Source: Bacteroidota bacterium (GTDB lineage: Bacteria; Bacteroidota; Bacteroidia; AKYH767-A; 2013-40CM-41-45). From it: DNA of 64,000 bases. Positions 45,935 to 54,797 of the stretch are shown here, one piece after another. Location: positions 62,001-126,000 of the forward strand of contig JADJFC010000003.1 of the NCBI GenBank assembly GCA_016708785.1. Reading direction: 5' to 3'. The notes beneath the pieces were generated by a model. The model did no database searches, was not told the origin of the DNA, and saw only the letters and a program-made list of their open reading frames with translations. The first letter of the stretch is position 1. Each line of letters starts with the position of its first letter. The translations under genes and the position numbers were made by a program.

Positions 45935-47446
45935 ATGACAGACGTGGAAATTCGTGAGAAAAGATGGGCAATGAAACCGGACGGGAAACCCGAACTGGTT
46001 ACTGCGCTTGCATCGCAATTGAATATTAGCAAAACTCTTGCTACTCTTCTGGTGCGTCGCGGAATTACTACATTCGATCAGGCACGCCTATTCTTTCGGC
46101 CTTCGGTTACGGATCTTCACGATCCGTTTTTAATGACCGATATGGATAAAGCAGTGACTCGCTTAGAAGAAGCCATTTTCAGAAATGAGAAAATTTTAGT
46201 TTACGGCGATTACGATGTGGATGGGACTACTGCTGTGGCTTTAGTTTACTCATTTATCAAAAGTTTTTATGAGAACGTCGACTTCTATCTTCCTGATCGT
46301 TACAAGGAAGGTTACGGAGTCTCTACTGCCGGAATTGAATTCGCTGCATTGAATGATTTTAAATTGATCATTGCACTGGATTGCGGTATAAAATCGAACG
46401 ACAAAGTTCACGCAGCTAAATTAATGGGCGTCGATTTCATCATCTGTGATCACCATCGTCCGGGTGAAACTCTTCCCGAAGCAGTTGCTGTTCTAGATCC
46501 AAAACGAGCAGATGATTATTATCCATTCGATGAACTCTCCGGATGCGGTATCGGTTTCAAATTTATTTCCGGATATGCGCAGAAACATAAAATTCCTTTC
46601 AAAGAAATTGAACAATACCTCGATCTGGTTGCAATCAGTACAGCTGCCGATATCGTCCCATTAGTTGGAGAAAATCGTGTTCTTGTTCACTTCGGATTAA
46701 AGCAACTTAATTATAAACCACGATTAGGAATAAAAGCCATTCTTGAAATGGAAAAAGTTCCTGTGTATGTAGATGTACAAGAGGACGATAGGAGAGTGCC
46801 ACATTACAATCTTACAGTGAACGATCTTGTTTTTATCATCGGTCCACGAATAAATGCAGCCGGAAGAATTCATGATGCAAAACATGCTGTTGAATTATTG
46901 ATCTCTGAAAATTCTGCTATTGCAATTACGAATTCACTTCGAATTAAAGAACATAATGAAGAACGAAAGAGCCTGGATGTAAAAATTACGCAGGAAGCTT
47001 TTGATATGATTCAGGCAGACCCTGAGTTTTCAAGAAGACGCTCTACAGTTTTATTCAATGGCAGTTGGCATAAAGGTGTAATTGGAATTGTCGCTTCACG
47101 ACTTACAGAAAAATATTACCGCCCTACCATTATCCTTACTGAATCTAATGGAATGGCAACAGGTTCGGCGCGATCAGTAAAAGATTTTGATGTCTATAAT
47201 GCAATTGAAAGTTGCAGCGACTTACTTGAACAATTCGGTGGACATATGTACGCTGCCGGTTTGACGATGAAGATCGAGAACATCGAAAAGTTCAAAGAGC
47301 GTTTTGAAGAAATCGTTGCTTCGACTATTGAAGAACATATGCTCACGCAGGAAATCGAAATTGATTCCATGCTTCGATTGTCAGAGATCACACCTTCGTT
47401 TTTAATATCCTCAAACAATTTGCTCCATTCGGTCCGGGAAATATGA
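45935..47446 (+). CDS. recJ: Single-stranded-DNA exonuclease RecJ, N-terminal fragment
   Basis: 5'-3' exonuclease of recombination and mismatch repair. The DHH domain has YGDYDVDGTTAVALV (the catalytic Asp cluster), ALDCGIKSND and ICDHHRPGE; the DHHA1 part has GGHMYAAGLTMKI. The start is set at ATG 45935 (MTDVEIREKRWAMK), not at TTG 45914. The frame breaks at the T-run 47399-47403: with six Ts it reads SFFNILKQFAPFGPGNMNP and joins the next fragment. Confidence 0.92.
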   Translation: MTDVEIREKRWAMKPDGKPELVTALASQLNISKTLATLLVRRGITTFDQARLFFRPSVTDLHDPFLMTDMDKAVTRLEEAIFRNEKILVYGDYDVDGTTAVALVYSFIKSFYENVDFYLPDRYKEGYGVSTAGIEFAALNDFKLIIALDCGIKSNDKVHAAKLMGVDFIICDHHRPGETLPEAVAVLDPKRADDYYPFDELSGCGIGFKFISGYAQKHKIPFKEIEQYLDLVAISTAADIVPLVGENRVLVHFGLKQLNYKPRLGIKAILEMEKVPVYVDVQEDDRRVPHYNLTVNDLVFIIGPRINAAGRIHDAKHAVELLISENSAIAITNSLRIKEHNEERKSLDVKITQEAFDMIQADPEFSRRRSTVLFNGSWHKGVIGIVASRLTEKYYRPTIILTESNGMATGSARSVKDFDVYNAIESCSDLLEQFGGHMYAAGLTMKIENIEKFKERFEEIVASTIEEHMLTQEIEIDSMLRLSEITPSFLISSNNLLHSVREI

Positions 47447-47700
47447 ATCCTGTTTTTCGTAGTGATAATGTTCGGGATACAGGCATGTCTCGTGTGGTTG
47501 GAAATAATCACCTTAAACTTAATCTTGCCGAAGATGAAACTACTCGCTTCGGTATGGATGGAATCGCCTTTCAAATGGGCCAACATTTTTCTTTTATCTC
47601 AAGAAAAATTCCATTTGACGTTTGCTATTCTTTGGATGAAAACACATTTAACAACAAGACCAGCATTCAAATGAATGTGAAGGATATTAAATTGAAGTAG
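47443..47700 (+). CDS. recJ: Single-stranded-DNA exonuclease RecJ, C-terminal fragment
   Basis: C-terminal OB-type domain of RecJ (MNPVFRSDNV, LNLAEDETTRFGMDGIAFQ, CYSLDENTFNNKTSIQMNVKD). The frame is open from about 47400. The complete protein would be about 588 residues, the normal size. The break is most simply one missing T. Confidence 0.88.
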   Translation: MNPVFRSDNVRDTGMSRVVGNNHLKLNLAEDETTRFGMDGIAFQMGQHFSFISRKIPFDVCYSLDENTFNNKTSIQMNVKDIKLK

Positions 47701-47723
47701 TCGTAACCCCAAAAATCGGATAA

Positions 47724-48074
47724 ATGAAACTTCTTGCTCAACTTATCATTAGCGCTCTTGCTGTTGTAATTGCATCTTTCCTTTTCAAAGGTGTTGAAGT
47801 TGATTCTGTTTTTACTGCTATCCTCGTCGCTGCTGTTCTCGCAGTTCTCAATGCACTCATTAAACCAATTTTAGTTATACTAACGATTCCAATCACAATT
47901 GTAACACTTGGATTATTCTTACTCGTTATCAACGCTGCAATGATTCTCCTTGCTAGTAAGATCGTTCCCGGTTTTCATGTCGATGGTTTCTGGACCGCTT
48001 TTTTCTTTAGCATCATTCTTACTTTGATTAATTCGGTTTTCAATGCACTTGGGAATCAGGAACGTAATTCGTAA
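47724..48074 (+). CDS. Phage holin family (YvlD-like) small membrane protein
   Basis: 116 residues with four membrane helices in pairs (ISALAVVIASFLFKGVEV, TAILVAAVLAVLNALIKPIL, LVINAAMILLASKI, FFSIILTLINSVFNAL). NALIKPILVILTIPI and LFLLVINAAM match the YvlD/holin_4_2 family (PF04020), common chromosomal proteins not linked to phage. The last six codons (NQERNS) fall inside the CGTAATT repeat, so the natural C-terminus may have been replaced or extended. Confidence 0.82.
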   Translation: MKLLAQLIISALAVVIASFLFKGVEVDSVFTAILVAAVLAVLNALIKPILVILTIPITIVTLGLFLLVINAAMILLASKIVPGFHVDGFWTAFFFSIILTLINSVFNALGNQERNS

Positions 48075-48238
48075 TTCGTAATTCGTGAATCGTAATTCGA
48101 ATCCCGGCTTTTTGGTAATTACTTGTTCAATTAAACGTTTCGCATTAACGATCTGATTTAGATTACTTTGTAATCCTATTCCCCTTTGATTAGTTGTCTC
48201 TTTCGATTTACGATTCACGATTCACGAATTACGATCAA
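48063..48238. repeat. CGTAATT heptamer repeat pair
   Basis: 48063-48104 is five or six in-register copies of CGTAATT or CGTGAAT; 48204-48238 is CGATTTA, CGATTCA and CGAATTA words, close to the complement. A spacer of about 100 bases holds no gene. The left cluster includes the holin stop codon at 48072-48074. Confidence 0.9.
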
Positions 48239-48323
48239 CATTCTCGATAGTGCATTACTTCCGCAAACATCTGTTGCACGATTTGAAAACTTAGCTATTT
48301 TTACAAAAAAAAGGACTCTATCT

Positions 48324-49748
48324 ATGAGCAATGATCTTGAAAATGGCCAGAAGTTTTACAATGACGTGATGGCGTATTTTGATAAAGCGGCTGCCCTGAC
48401 TGATTTTGAACCGGGACTGCTACATCAAATAAAAATTTGTAACAGCATTTATAAATTTTCTTTCCCTTTAGAAAAAGACGGAAAGCTTGAAGTTGTCGAA
48501 GGTATTCGTGTACAACACAGTCATCATAAAACTCCTACTAAAGGTGGTATTCGTTACAGTGAATTTGTAAACGAAGAAGAAGTAAAAGCACTGGCAACAT
48601 TAATGACTTTCAAATGTGCCGTTGTTGATGTTCCATTCGGTGGTGCCAAAGGTGGTATCAAAGTGAATCCGCAAAACTACACTGTTAAGCAGCTGGAAAA
48701 AATTACCCGTCGTTATACAACAGAACTTATCAAGAAAAGTATGATCGGAGCCGGAATAGATGTTCCTGCTCCTGATTACGGAAGTGGTCCTCGTGAAATG
48801 GCATGGATCGCTGATACATATGCGACATTTAAGTATGATGATATCAATGCACTGGGTTGCGTAACCGGAAAACCATTAGGTCAAGGTGGTATTCAAGGTA
48901 GAACTGAAGCTACAGGTCAAGGGATTTTCTTTGGTATCTGTGAAGCGTTAAGTCATGCAGAAGACATGAAGGAAATCGGACTGACAACAGGCATCAGCGG
49001 CAAACGTGTGATCGTTCAAGGTCTTGGTAATGTTGGTTACTATTCAGCTAAATTTTGTCAGGAAGGTGGAGCATTCGTAACGGGAATTATTGAACGTGAA
49101 GGTGGAGTTTACAATGAGAAAGGACTTGACATTGAGGCTTTGTTTAATCATAGAAAATCGTCCGGAAGTATTCTAAATTTCCCGGGAGCAAAAAATATTA
49201 CTGATGCAATGTCAATGTTGGAAATGGAATGCGATATTCTTATCCCTGCCGCATTGGAAAATCAGATCACAAAAGAAAATGCTCCGCGTATCAAAGCAAA
49301 AATAATTGCTGAAGGCGCAAATGGTCCGGTGACGAAAAACGCAGAAGTGATCCTGAATCAGAAAAACGTAATGATCATTCCTGATCTATATCTGAATGCA
49401 GGTGGAGTTACCGTTTCATATTTCGAATGGCTGAAAAATTTATCACACGTTCGTTTTGGAAGAATGGAAAAACGTTTTCAGGAAACTTCAACTTTTGAAA
49501 TGATCAAAGCGGTTGAAGACATGACTGGAAGAAGTCTGGACGCACGTCAGAAAAAAGTGATCACGCATGGTGCAGATGAGATCGATCTGGTACGTTCAGG
49601 CTTAGAAGAAACAATGATCTCTGCATTCAATGAGATTCGCGAAATAAAAAAATCAGATAAACGTATTGAAGACCTGCGCACTGCTGCATTTGTAAGTGGT
49701 ATCAGGAAACTGGGAGTTAGCTATCAGTCGTTGGGAATCTTCCCTTAA
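48324..49748 (+). CDS. Glutamate dehydrogenase (Glu/Leu/Phe/Val family)
   Basis: About 474 residues, soluble. The enzyme interconverts glutamate and 2-oxoglutarate plus ammonium. The substrate pocket sequence TPTKGGIRYSEFV, the catalytic lysine region CAVVDVPFGGAKGGI, DVPAPDYGSG and the cofactor-binding VQGLGNVGYYSA (Gly-x-Gly-x-x-Gly) are present. Start is ATG 48324 (MSNDLENGQKFY); the frame is open to 48186 but that part is repeat DNA. The relation to GdhA is clear, but coenzyme choice (NAD or NADP) is uncertain; the acidic residue expected after the last glycine strand (GIIEREG) is compatible with NAD. Confidence 0.9.
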   Translation: MSNDLENGQKFYNDVMAYFDKAAALTDFEPGLLHQIKICNSIYKFSFPLEKDGKLEVVEGIRVQHSHHKTPTKGGIRYSEFVNEEEVKALATLMTFKCAVVDVPFGGAKGGIKVNPQNYTVKQLEKITRRYTTELIKKSMIGAGIDVPAPDYGSGPREMAWIADTYATFKYDDINALGCVTGKPLGQGGIQGRTEATGQGIFFGICEALSHAEDMKEIGLTTGISGKRVIVQGLGNVGYYSAKFCQEGGAFVTGIIEREGGVYNEKGLDIEALFNHRKSSGSILNFPGAKNITDAMSMLEMECDILIPAALENQITKENAPRIKAKIIAEGANGPVTKNAEVILNQKNVMIIPDLYLNAGGVTVSYFEWLKNLSHVRFGRMEKRFQETSTFEMIKAVEDMTGRSLDARQKKVITHGADEIDLVRSGLEETMISAFNEIREIKKSDKRIEDLRTAAFVSGIRKLGVSYQSLGIFP

Positions 49749-49751
49749 TAA

Positions 49752-49890
49752 ATTGGTAAGTAGTGACTGGTAATTAGCACTATATTCATCTTGGAATTGG
49801 ATTACAAGAATTAAATATTTGGTCAAAGCTCAAGGGTCAAAGGTTAACAAGGCAGTACTAACCCTTGACCTTTGACCCTTGACCTTTTAA
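49752..49890. repeat. GGTAAGT and GGTCAAA heptamer clusters
   Basis: The first cluster (49752-49783) has GGTAAGT, AGTGACT and GGTAATT words ending in AGCACT. The second (49821-49888) has GGTCAAA words and, after a short spacer, the complement (AACCCTT, GACCTTT words), in 7-base register. They lie between the convergent glutamate dehydrogenase and TMTC genes. Confidence 0.88.
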
Positions 49891-49929
49891 TTTTACCATC
49901 ATAATTACCCGTGCTTTGCCGCTTACCAC

Positions 49930-50760
49930 TCACTTCTTCAACATCTGCTCCGTCGCCTCAAGCCCCTGTCTCGCATTTGAATAATTCGGATCGATAGCAA
50001 GAACTTTTTGTAGTGACTCTTGCGCCTTTGGAAAGTTGCTAGTGTTATAATAAATTCCACCCAGGTTATAATAAATGACCAGCATCATTGAATCTTTCCT
50101 AAATGCATAGGTCGCAGCTTTGTTATAAAAATAGATAGCTGAATCTGTTTTATTCTGCTCGCCTGCATAAATTCCTGCATTCAAATATTTTTTTGCAAGA
50201 AAGTCATCGAATATTTTAAGCTTCGGATGATTGGGAGTTCTTGCCCGAACCTGACTCCAATATTCATCGGCCTTGTCGAAATCTCCCTCCAGATTATATG
50301 CAAAACCTAGATCGAGCAATGCATCGTTGTACTCAGGATAGATGCTAACCGATTTACTCAAGTGGAAAAATGCTTTTGAAAGCAAAGTATCTCGTTGCTT
50401 GCCTAGCGCATTTGAAGTAGTCAACTCATGAAGATATGCGCTTCCAACTGCACAATTCACTCTCGCACTTTCAGGGCTCTTACTGATATCGGCCAAAGGA
50501 AGTGTCTGATTATTTTTCCAATCTGCATTTCTGGTAATGGTCTGATACGCGCTTGCAACAAATGCAGGAAAAATTAATATACTTGCAAGAATGATTTTCT
50601 TGGTATGCGTTTTCTCTGATAGTAGAGTTACAATTTTTTCTCCAATGAATACAACTGCTAACAGAAAGAAGATGGAAGGAATAAATACAAGTCGTTCGCC
50701 CATCAACATGCCAATCTCTATGAACAAATTACTTCCAATCGATAGTGTGATCAAAAACAT
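49930..50760 (-). CDS. TMTC-like TPR membrane protein 2, C-terminal fragment
   Basis: Last membrane helix region and about four TPR units (LLDLGFAYNLEGDFDKADEYW, YYNLGGIYYNTSNFPKAQESL). MGERLVFIPSIFFLL corresponds to the conserved AERYTYLAS-like helix of TMTC proteins. The upstream frame joins at about 50760 after adding one A (in the AAAG of the minus strand), giving KRKDRLSFSILMFLI. Confidence 0.78.
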   Translation of the reverse strand: MFLITLSIGSNLFIEIGMLMGERLVFIPSIFFLLAVVFIGEKIVTLLSEKTHTKKIILASILIFPAFVASAYQTITRNADWKNNQTLPLADISKSPESARVNCAVGSAYLHELTTSNALGKQRDTLLSKAFFHLSKSVSIYPEYNDALLDLGFAYNLEGDFDKADEYWSQVRARTPNHPKLKIFDDFLAKKYLNAGIYAGEQNKTDSAIYFYNKAATYAFRKDSMMLVIYYNLGGIYYNTSNFPKAQESLQKVLAIDPNYSNARQGLEATEQMLKK

Positions 50761-50999
50761 CAGAATACTGAATGATAATCTATCTTTCTTTTGAATCCAA
50801 GCAAAGCATAAATGAAAATCCCCAAATAAAATAATATTGACAAGATCACAAGCGGATTACTGATCTGTTGATAGGGAATTTGATTATAAGAATAGTCGTA
50901 GCTAAGTGGATTCGGATAAATAAGTAATTTAATATATAGTAACAACACGTAGAATTTTGTTGCAATTGCTTCCAATCCCGAAGCTTTCAAAAAATGCAT
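50760..50999 (-). CDS. TMTC-like TPR membrane protein 2, third fragment
   Basis: Membrane part of the gene running 51803 to 49930. TKFYVLLLYIKLLIYPNPLSYDYSYNQIP is the conserved TMTC loop (LYPHPLSFDY-like). It is linked to the preceding fragment by a frameshift at about 50980-51000. Confidence 0.72.
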   Translation of the reverse strand: MHFLKASGLEAIATKFYVLLLYIKLLIYPNPLSYDYSYNQIPYQQISNPLVILSILFYLGIFIYALLGFKRKIDYHSVF

Positions 51000-51294
51000 T
51001 GTTTATTATTTCCGGATTCGCAGCAACATTTGTAAATGGTACAAATGTGTTTCGCATAACGAGATAAAACAATGCCATTGCAACAAATCCTGATGCATAG
51101 GTCAGAATTTGCTTTCCTTTTAAATCAGTAAAGAAATAAAGCATCACAGGAATGCCCAATAAAAATGTTATTCCCGTTTCTTTTGACGTGAAAGCTAAAA
51201 AGTAAAAGAAGTAAGAGAGTAGGAGTGATCGTTTTCGTTTTCCGAAATATATTTCCAGAGTTGGATCAATGACAGCAATACAAATAACAAACAA
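50929..51294 (-). CDS. TMTC-like TPR membrane protein 2, second fragment
   Basis: Contains LAFTSKETGITFLLGIPVMLY, the TMTC segment (LLSKEQGITVLG-like) that is also seen at about 1320 in the first TMTC gene. The frame changes near 51240, where ENENKRSLLLSYFFY is expected. Confidence 0.72.
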   Translation of the reverse strand: MFVICIAVIDPTLEIYFGKRKRSLLLSYFFYFLAFTSKETGITFLLGIPVMLYFFTDLKGKQILTYASGFVAMALFYLVMRNTFVPFTNVAANPEIINNAFFESFGIGSNCNKILRVVTIY

Positions 51295-51803
51295 AGTAGT
51301 TCGTCACGACTTTTTATATTGGCAACTACTTCTGTGTGTATCGGATGAATGGCAAAAAGTAATGCTGTGAAAAATGCTACCCAATTATTTTTTAGCAAAT
51401 GGTTCTCCAAAAAAAGATAAAGTAATACAACAATAGCTGCAAAAAGTAAAACATTTATAAAATGACTAATCCCCGGATGACCCGGACCGAAAAAGCCAAC
51501 TTCCATTGAAAAGGTGATCATTGAAAGTGGTCGCCACCCTGCGCTTGCAGCTTTGCGCCCCTTTGTATGAGTATAGCCGAATAGCATATCCTGACTAACA
51601 TGCTCCTTGATTCCGGCGAAACCTTTTTGCGTACTCGTATTCTCAGTGATCACCACAGCATCGTCCAGACAATAATCATTGTAACAAGTATTGCCATAAA
51701 AAACAAAGCAGATAGCAATCAAAGCAATCAAAAACCACTTCTGATTCTTGTCTTCAACGATTTTCATTGGCTTAATTGGTTGCGCTTTTTTTTTCGGATT
51801 CAT
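51195..51803 (-). CDS. TMTC-like TPR membrane protein 2, N-terminal fragment
   Basis: Start of the second TMTC-like gene, ATG 51803 (MNPKKKAQPIKPMKIVEDKN). One membrane helix, then DYCLDDAVVITEN (the acidic first loop), GWRPLSMITF, and the family signature HPIHTEVVANIKSRDEL. The gene needs three corrections to give about 620 residues. The two TMTC-like genes of the window share architecture, not obvious recent duplication. Confidence 0.78.
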   Translation of the reverse strand: MNPKKKAQPIKPMKIVEDKNQKWFLIALIAICFVFYGNTCYNDYCLDDAVVITENTSTQKGFAGIKEHVSQDMLFGYTHTKGRKAASAGWRPLSMITFSMEVGFFGPGHPGISHFINVLLFAAIVVLLYLFLENHLLKNNWVAFFTALLFAIHPIHTEVVANIKSRDELLCLLFVLLSLIQLWKYISENENDHSYSLTSFTF

Positions 51804-51810
51804 TTTAAAT

Positions 51811-52025
51811 CGTTATTCGTTTCTCGTCTTTCGTAATTAGCACTGGAGAATTCGAATGGCTAAATATAATAAAAGTTTAAGGGGTTTAAAGTGCTTTCAA
51901 CACCCTAAACCCCTTAAACCATTTAAACTCTTTCAAAAATCTATTCTCTTATTACGAATCTCGATTTAAAATCCGCAAATGAATTACCTGTGCAGTGCTA
52001 CTCACCACTCACTACTTACCAATTA
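51811..52025. repeat. CGTTATT, TTTAAGG and CTACTTA heptamer clusters
   Basis: Three clusters follow each other: 51811-51838 (CGTTATT, CGTTTCT and related words, then AGCACT); 51870-51935, an inverted pair of GTTTAAG/CCCTTAAA words; and 51998-52025 (CTACTCA, CTACTTA, CCAATTA). All keep a 7-base step. They separate the TMTC gene from queA. Confidence 0.85.
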
Positions 52026-52026
52026 C

Positions 52027-53076
52027 CTAAATAATAAGCATCGCATCCCCATAACTATAAAAGTGATACTTCTCTTTCACAGCTACTTTATATGCATTCA
52101 TGATATTTTCGTAACCTCCGAAAGCAGACACCATCATCAACAACGTTGATTCAGGCATGTGGAAGTTTGTGACCATACAATTCGCTACACTGAAATCGTA
52201 TGGAGGAAAAATAAATTTGTTTGTCCAACCGTCGAATGGCTTCAATTCACCCTGCGTCGAAACAGACGACTCAATCGCACGCATAACAGTTGTCCCTACT
52301 GCACAAATTCTTTTCTTCTGTGTCTTTGCTTTATTCACAATTGTGCAAGCTTCAGGTGTAATGATTACCTGCTCAGAATCCATTTTATGTTTTGTAAGAT
52401 CTTCTACTTCTACCGGACGGAAAGTTCCTAGTCCAACGTGAAGTGTAAGGTCTGCGAAATTCACGCCTTTCAATTCTAATCTTTTTACCAATGGCAAACT
52501 GAAATGCAATCCTGCAGTAGGCGCTGCAACAGCTCCTTCATTTCTTGCAAATACAGTTTGGTAACGCTCCATATCTTCCGGTTCAGCTTTACGCTTAATG
52601 TATTTCGGAAGCGGTGTATTACCTAAAATTGTAATCGTCTTTTTAAATTCTTCATAAGGACCGTCGAAAAGGAAACGTAATGTTCTTCCTCTTGATGTAG
52701 TATTGTCTATAACCTCGGCAACAAGAAGATCGTCATCACCGAAATAAAGTTTGTTTCCAATACGGATCTTACGAGCCGGATCTACTAATACATCCCACAA
52801 ACGACTTTCACGGTTCAATTCACGAAGTAAAAACACTTCGATCTTCGCACCTGTCTTTTCTTTGTTTCCATAAAGACGTGCCGGAAATACGCGAGTGTTA
52901 TTCACAACCATCGTATCGCCTTCCGTAAAGTATTCAAGAATATCTTTAAAGTGCTTATGTTCGATCTTCCCTGTCTTTCTATCCATGACCATCAAACGTG
53001 CATCTTCACGATTTTTCGCCGGATGGGTAGCAATCAGATTGTCCGGTACATTCACTTTAAATTGAGATAATTTCAT
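52027..53076 (-). CDS. queA: tRNA preQ1(34) S-adenosylmethionine ribosyltransferase-isomerase
   Basis: 349 residues, full length. QueA transfers and isomerises the ribosyl part of SAM onto preQ1 in tRNA, a late step of queuosine synthesis. The start MKLSQFKVNVPDNLIATHPA, PARLYGNKEKTGAKIEVFLL, GAVAAPTAGLHFS and NFHMPESTLLMMVSAF are diagnostic. It is in the same direction as truB, uppP and DUF3098, with a 98-base gap before it. Confidence 0.93.
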   Translation of the reverse strand: MKLSQFKVNVPDNLIATHPAKNREDARLMVMDRKTGKIEHKHFKDILEYFTEGDTMVVNNTRVFPARLYGNKEKTGAKIEVFLLRELNRESRLWDVLVDPARKIRIGNKLYFGDDDLLVAEVIDNTTSRGRTLRFLFDGPYEEFKKTITILGNTPLPKYIKRKAEPEDMERYQTVFARNEGAVAAPTAGLHFSLPLVKRLELKGVNFADLTLHVGLGTFRPVEVEDLTKHKMDSEQVIITPEACTIVNKAKTQKKRICAVGTTVMRAIESSVSTQGELKPFDGWTNKFIFPPYDFSVANCMVTNFHMPESTLLMMVSAFGGYENIMNAYKVAVKEKYHFYSYGDAMLII

Positions 53077-53174
53077 AGTTTTAATTTAACGCCTGAGATG
53101 GTTAGGTAGACCCCAAACGGGCGGCAAATATACTACAGTGATACCCCCCTTGTAAAGGATTTGCCCGAATATTT

Positions 53175-53906
53175 TTATTGCTCGGTAATGGGCTTATTTA
53201 CAGTGATTTGACTTAGAAAATCAAGCGGATTGACGGCATTCTTCAAGTCATATGTTCCAATGCGTGTCCTGCAAAGCGCCGAAAGGTGTCCGCCCGTTCC
53301 GATCTTTTGCCCAAAATCATGTGCCAGTGAACGGATATAAGTGCCCTTTGTACAAACAATTCTGAAATCGATCTCCGGAAGTTCAATTCGCGTGATCTCA
53401 AATTGTCGGATTTCAATGGTTCTCGATTTTAATTCGACTTCCTGACCTTTTCTGGCCATGTCATATGCCCTTCGTCCATCAACCTTGATCGCACTATGAA
53501 TCGGAGGAATCTGTTGCTGAATACCTTCCATGCTTTTGGCCATGTCCAGAACCATTTGTTCCGTTACAAAGTCGAAAGGCTTATGTTCTTCTGGCACTGT
53601 TTCCAGGTCATAAGAAGCAGTCGTTGCCCCTAAAACAATTGTTCCCGTGTATTCTTTCTCCGCGTCCTGGATCTCGCTGATCTTCTTTGTCAGCTTGCCT
53701 GTACAAAGCACCAAAAGTCCTGTTGCAAGAGGATCCAACGTTCCTGCATGACCAACTTTAAAACGTTTGATCGTTTTCCTCTCTGCTTCGGGAAATTGCA
53801 TTCGATATTCTTCCAGTAAAGGCTTCTTCAGTTTTTTTACTACATCAAATGAAGTCCATCGCAATGGTTTGTCGATGAGAATAATTCTGTCTGTCGAATT
53901 ATCCAT
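53175..53906 (-). CDS. truB: tRNA pseudouridine(55) synthase
   Basis: 243 residues. Makes pseudouridine 55 in the T loop of tRNAs. GHAGTLDPLATGLL contains the catalytic aspartate, and PIHSAIKVDGRRAYDMAR and FRIVCTKGTYIRSLAHDFG complete the pattern. The C-terminal PUA domain is absent, as in many Bacteroidota TruB. Its ATG begins on the base after the uppP stop codon, so the genes are one operon. Confidence 0.93.
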   Translation of the reverse strand: MDNSTDRIILIDKPLRWTSFDVVKKLKKPLLEEYRMQFPEAERKTIKRFKVGHAGTLDPLATGLLVLCTGKLTKKISEIQDAEKEYTGTIVLGATTASYDLETVPEEHKPFDFVTEQMVLDMAKSMEGIQQQIPPIHSAIKVDGRRAYDMARKGQEVELKSRTIEIRQFEITRIELPEIDFRIVCTKGTYIRSLAHDFGQKIGTGGHLSALCRTRIGTYDLKNAVNPLDFLSQITVNKPITEQ

Positions 53907-54725
53907 TTATATGATCTGCAAATTATATCCCATACCGTAAAGTATGAGTATAGCTAATCCGATTATGATCCTATAATATCCGAAAATTTTAAATCCGTGT
54001 TTTGTGAGGTAAGCAACGAATGAACGTATTGCCAATAACGCAACTATGAACGCAACAATATTTCCAACAATCAATAACATGATCTCATTGCTGTGTAATT
54101 TGTCTCCACCTTCTTTGTAATAATCAAGCAGGTCTTTAGCAGTTGCAGCAAACATCGTCGGCACAGCAAGAAAAAACGAAAACTCTGCTGCTGCTTTTTT
54201 ATTTAACTTTTGTGTTAATCCACCAATGATAGTCGCAGCGGAACGCGATACACCGGGAATCATTGCAATCACCTGAAACCAACCAATTGCAAATGCTTTC
54301 TTGTCTGATTTAATTTCATCTTCACCACGCTCTTCTGCATAGGCAAACCACTTGTCAAGCAAAATGAAAATAATTCCTCCGACCAATAATGCAATTGCAA
54401 CAACAACAACATTTTCCAATAGAGCATTGATCTGCTTCTTTAACAACAATCCTACAATAACAGCCGGAATAAATGCAATGATCAACCGCTTGTAGAATTT
54501 AAAGGTCTCTGAAAAATTATTTCCCGGAATAAATTTTCTCCAATAGATCATCACCACTGAAAGAATAGCTCCGAATTGAATGCAAACAGTAAATAATTTT
54601 GTGAATGGATCGGATGCAATTCCCATCATCGATGAACCGATGATCATATGTCCTGTGGAAGAAACAGGTAAAAACTCCGTCAACCCTTCTATTATGGCTA
54701 AAATTATAGCCTGGAAAATTGTCAT
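53907..54725 (-). CDS. uppP: Undecaprenyl-diphosphatase
   Basis: 272 residues, inner membrane. UppP (BacA) dephosphorylates undecaprenyl diphosphate so that the lipid carrier can be reused for peptidoglycan and glycans. Both active-site motifs are present: EGLTEFLPVSSTGHM and PGVSRSAATI. About eight hydrophobic segments. It follows DUF3098 by about 70 bases and is directly adjacent to truB. Confidence 0.93.
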   Translation of the reverse strand: MTIFQAIILAIIEGLTEFLPVSSTGHMIIGSSMMGIASDPFTKLFTVCIQFGAILSVVMIYWRKFIPGNNFSETFKFYKRLIIAFIPAVIVGLLLKKQINALLENVVVVAIALLVGGIIFILLDKWFAYAEERGEDEIKSDKKAFAIGWFQVIAMIPGVSRSAATIIGGLTQKLNKKAAAEFSFFLAVPTMFAATAKDLLDYYKEGGDKLHSNEIMLLIVGNIVAFIVALLAIRSFVAYLTKHGFKIFGYYRIIIGLAILILYGMGYNLQII

Positions 54726-54797
54726 CTGATCTGGTGTAAAGTTGAACTCATGTCTTTATGCGACATACGAATTCGTTTAGAAACAAAAGAGGTTGTA

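Noticed and set aside
47194..47586. 130-residue minus-strand ORF
   Set aside because: It overlaps recJ on the opposite strand; a shadow frame.
47724..48074. Prophage remnant (holin)
   Set aside because: PF04020 members are ordinary chromosomal membrane proteins; no other phage gene is in the window.
48186..48323. N-terminal extension of glutamate dehydrogenase
   Set aside because: The extra 46 codons translate heptamer repeats and lie before the conserved start at 48324.
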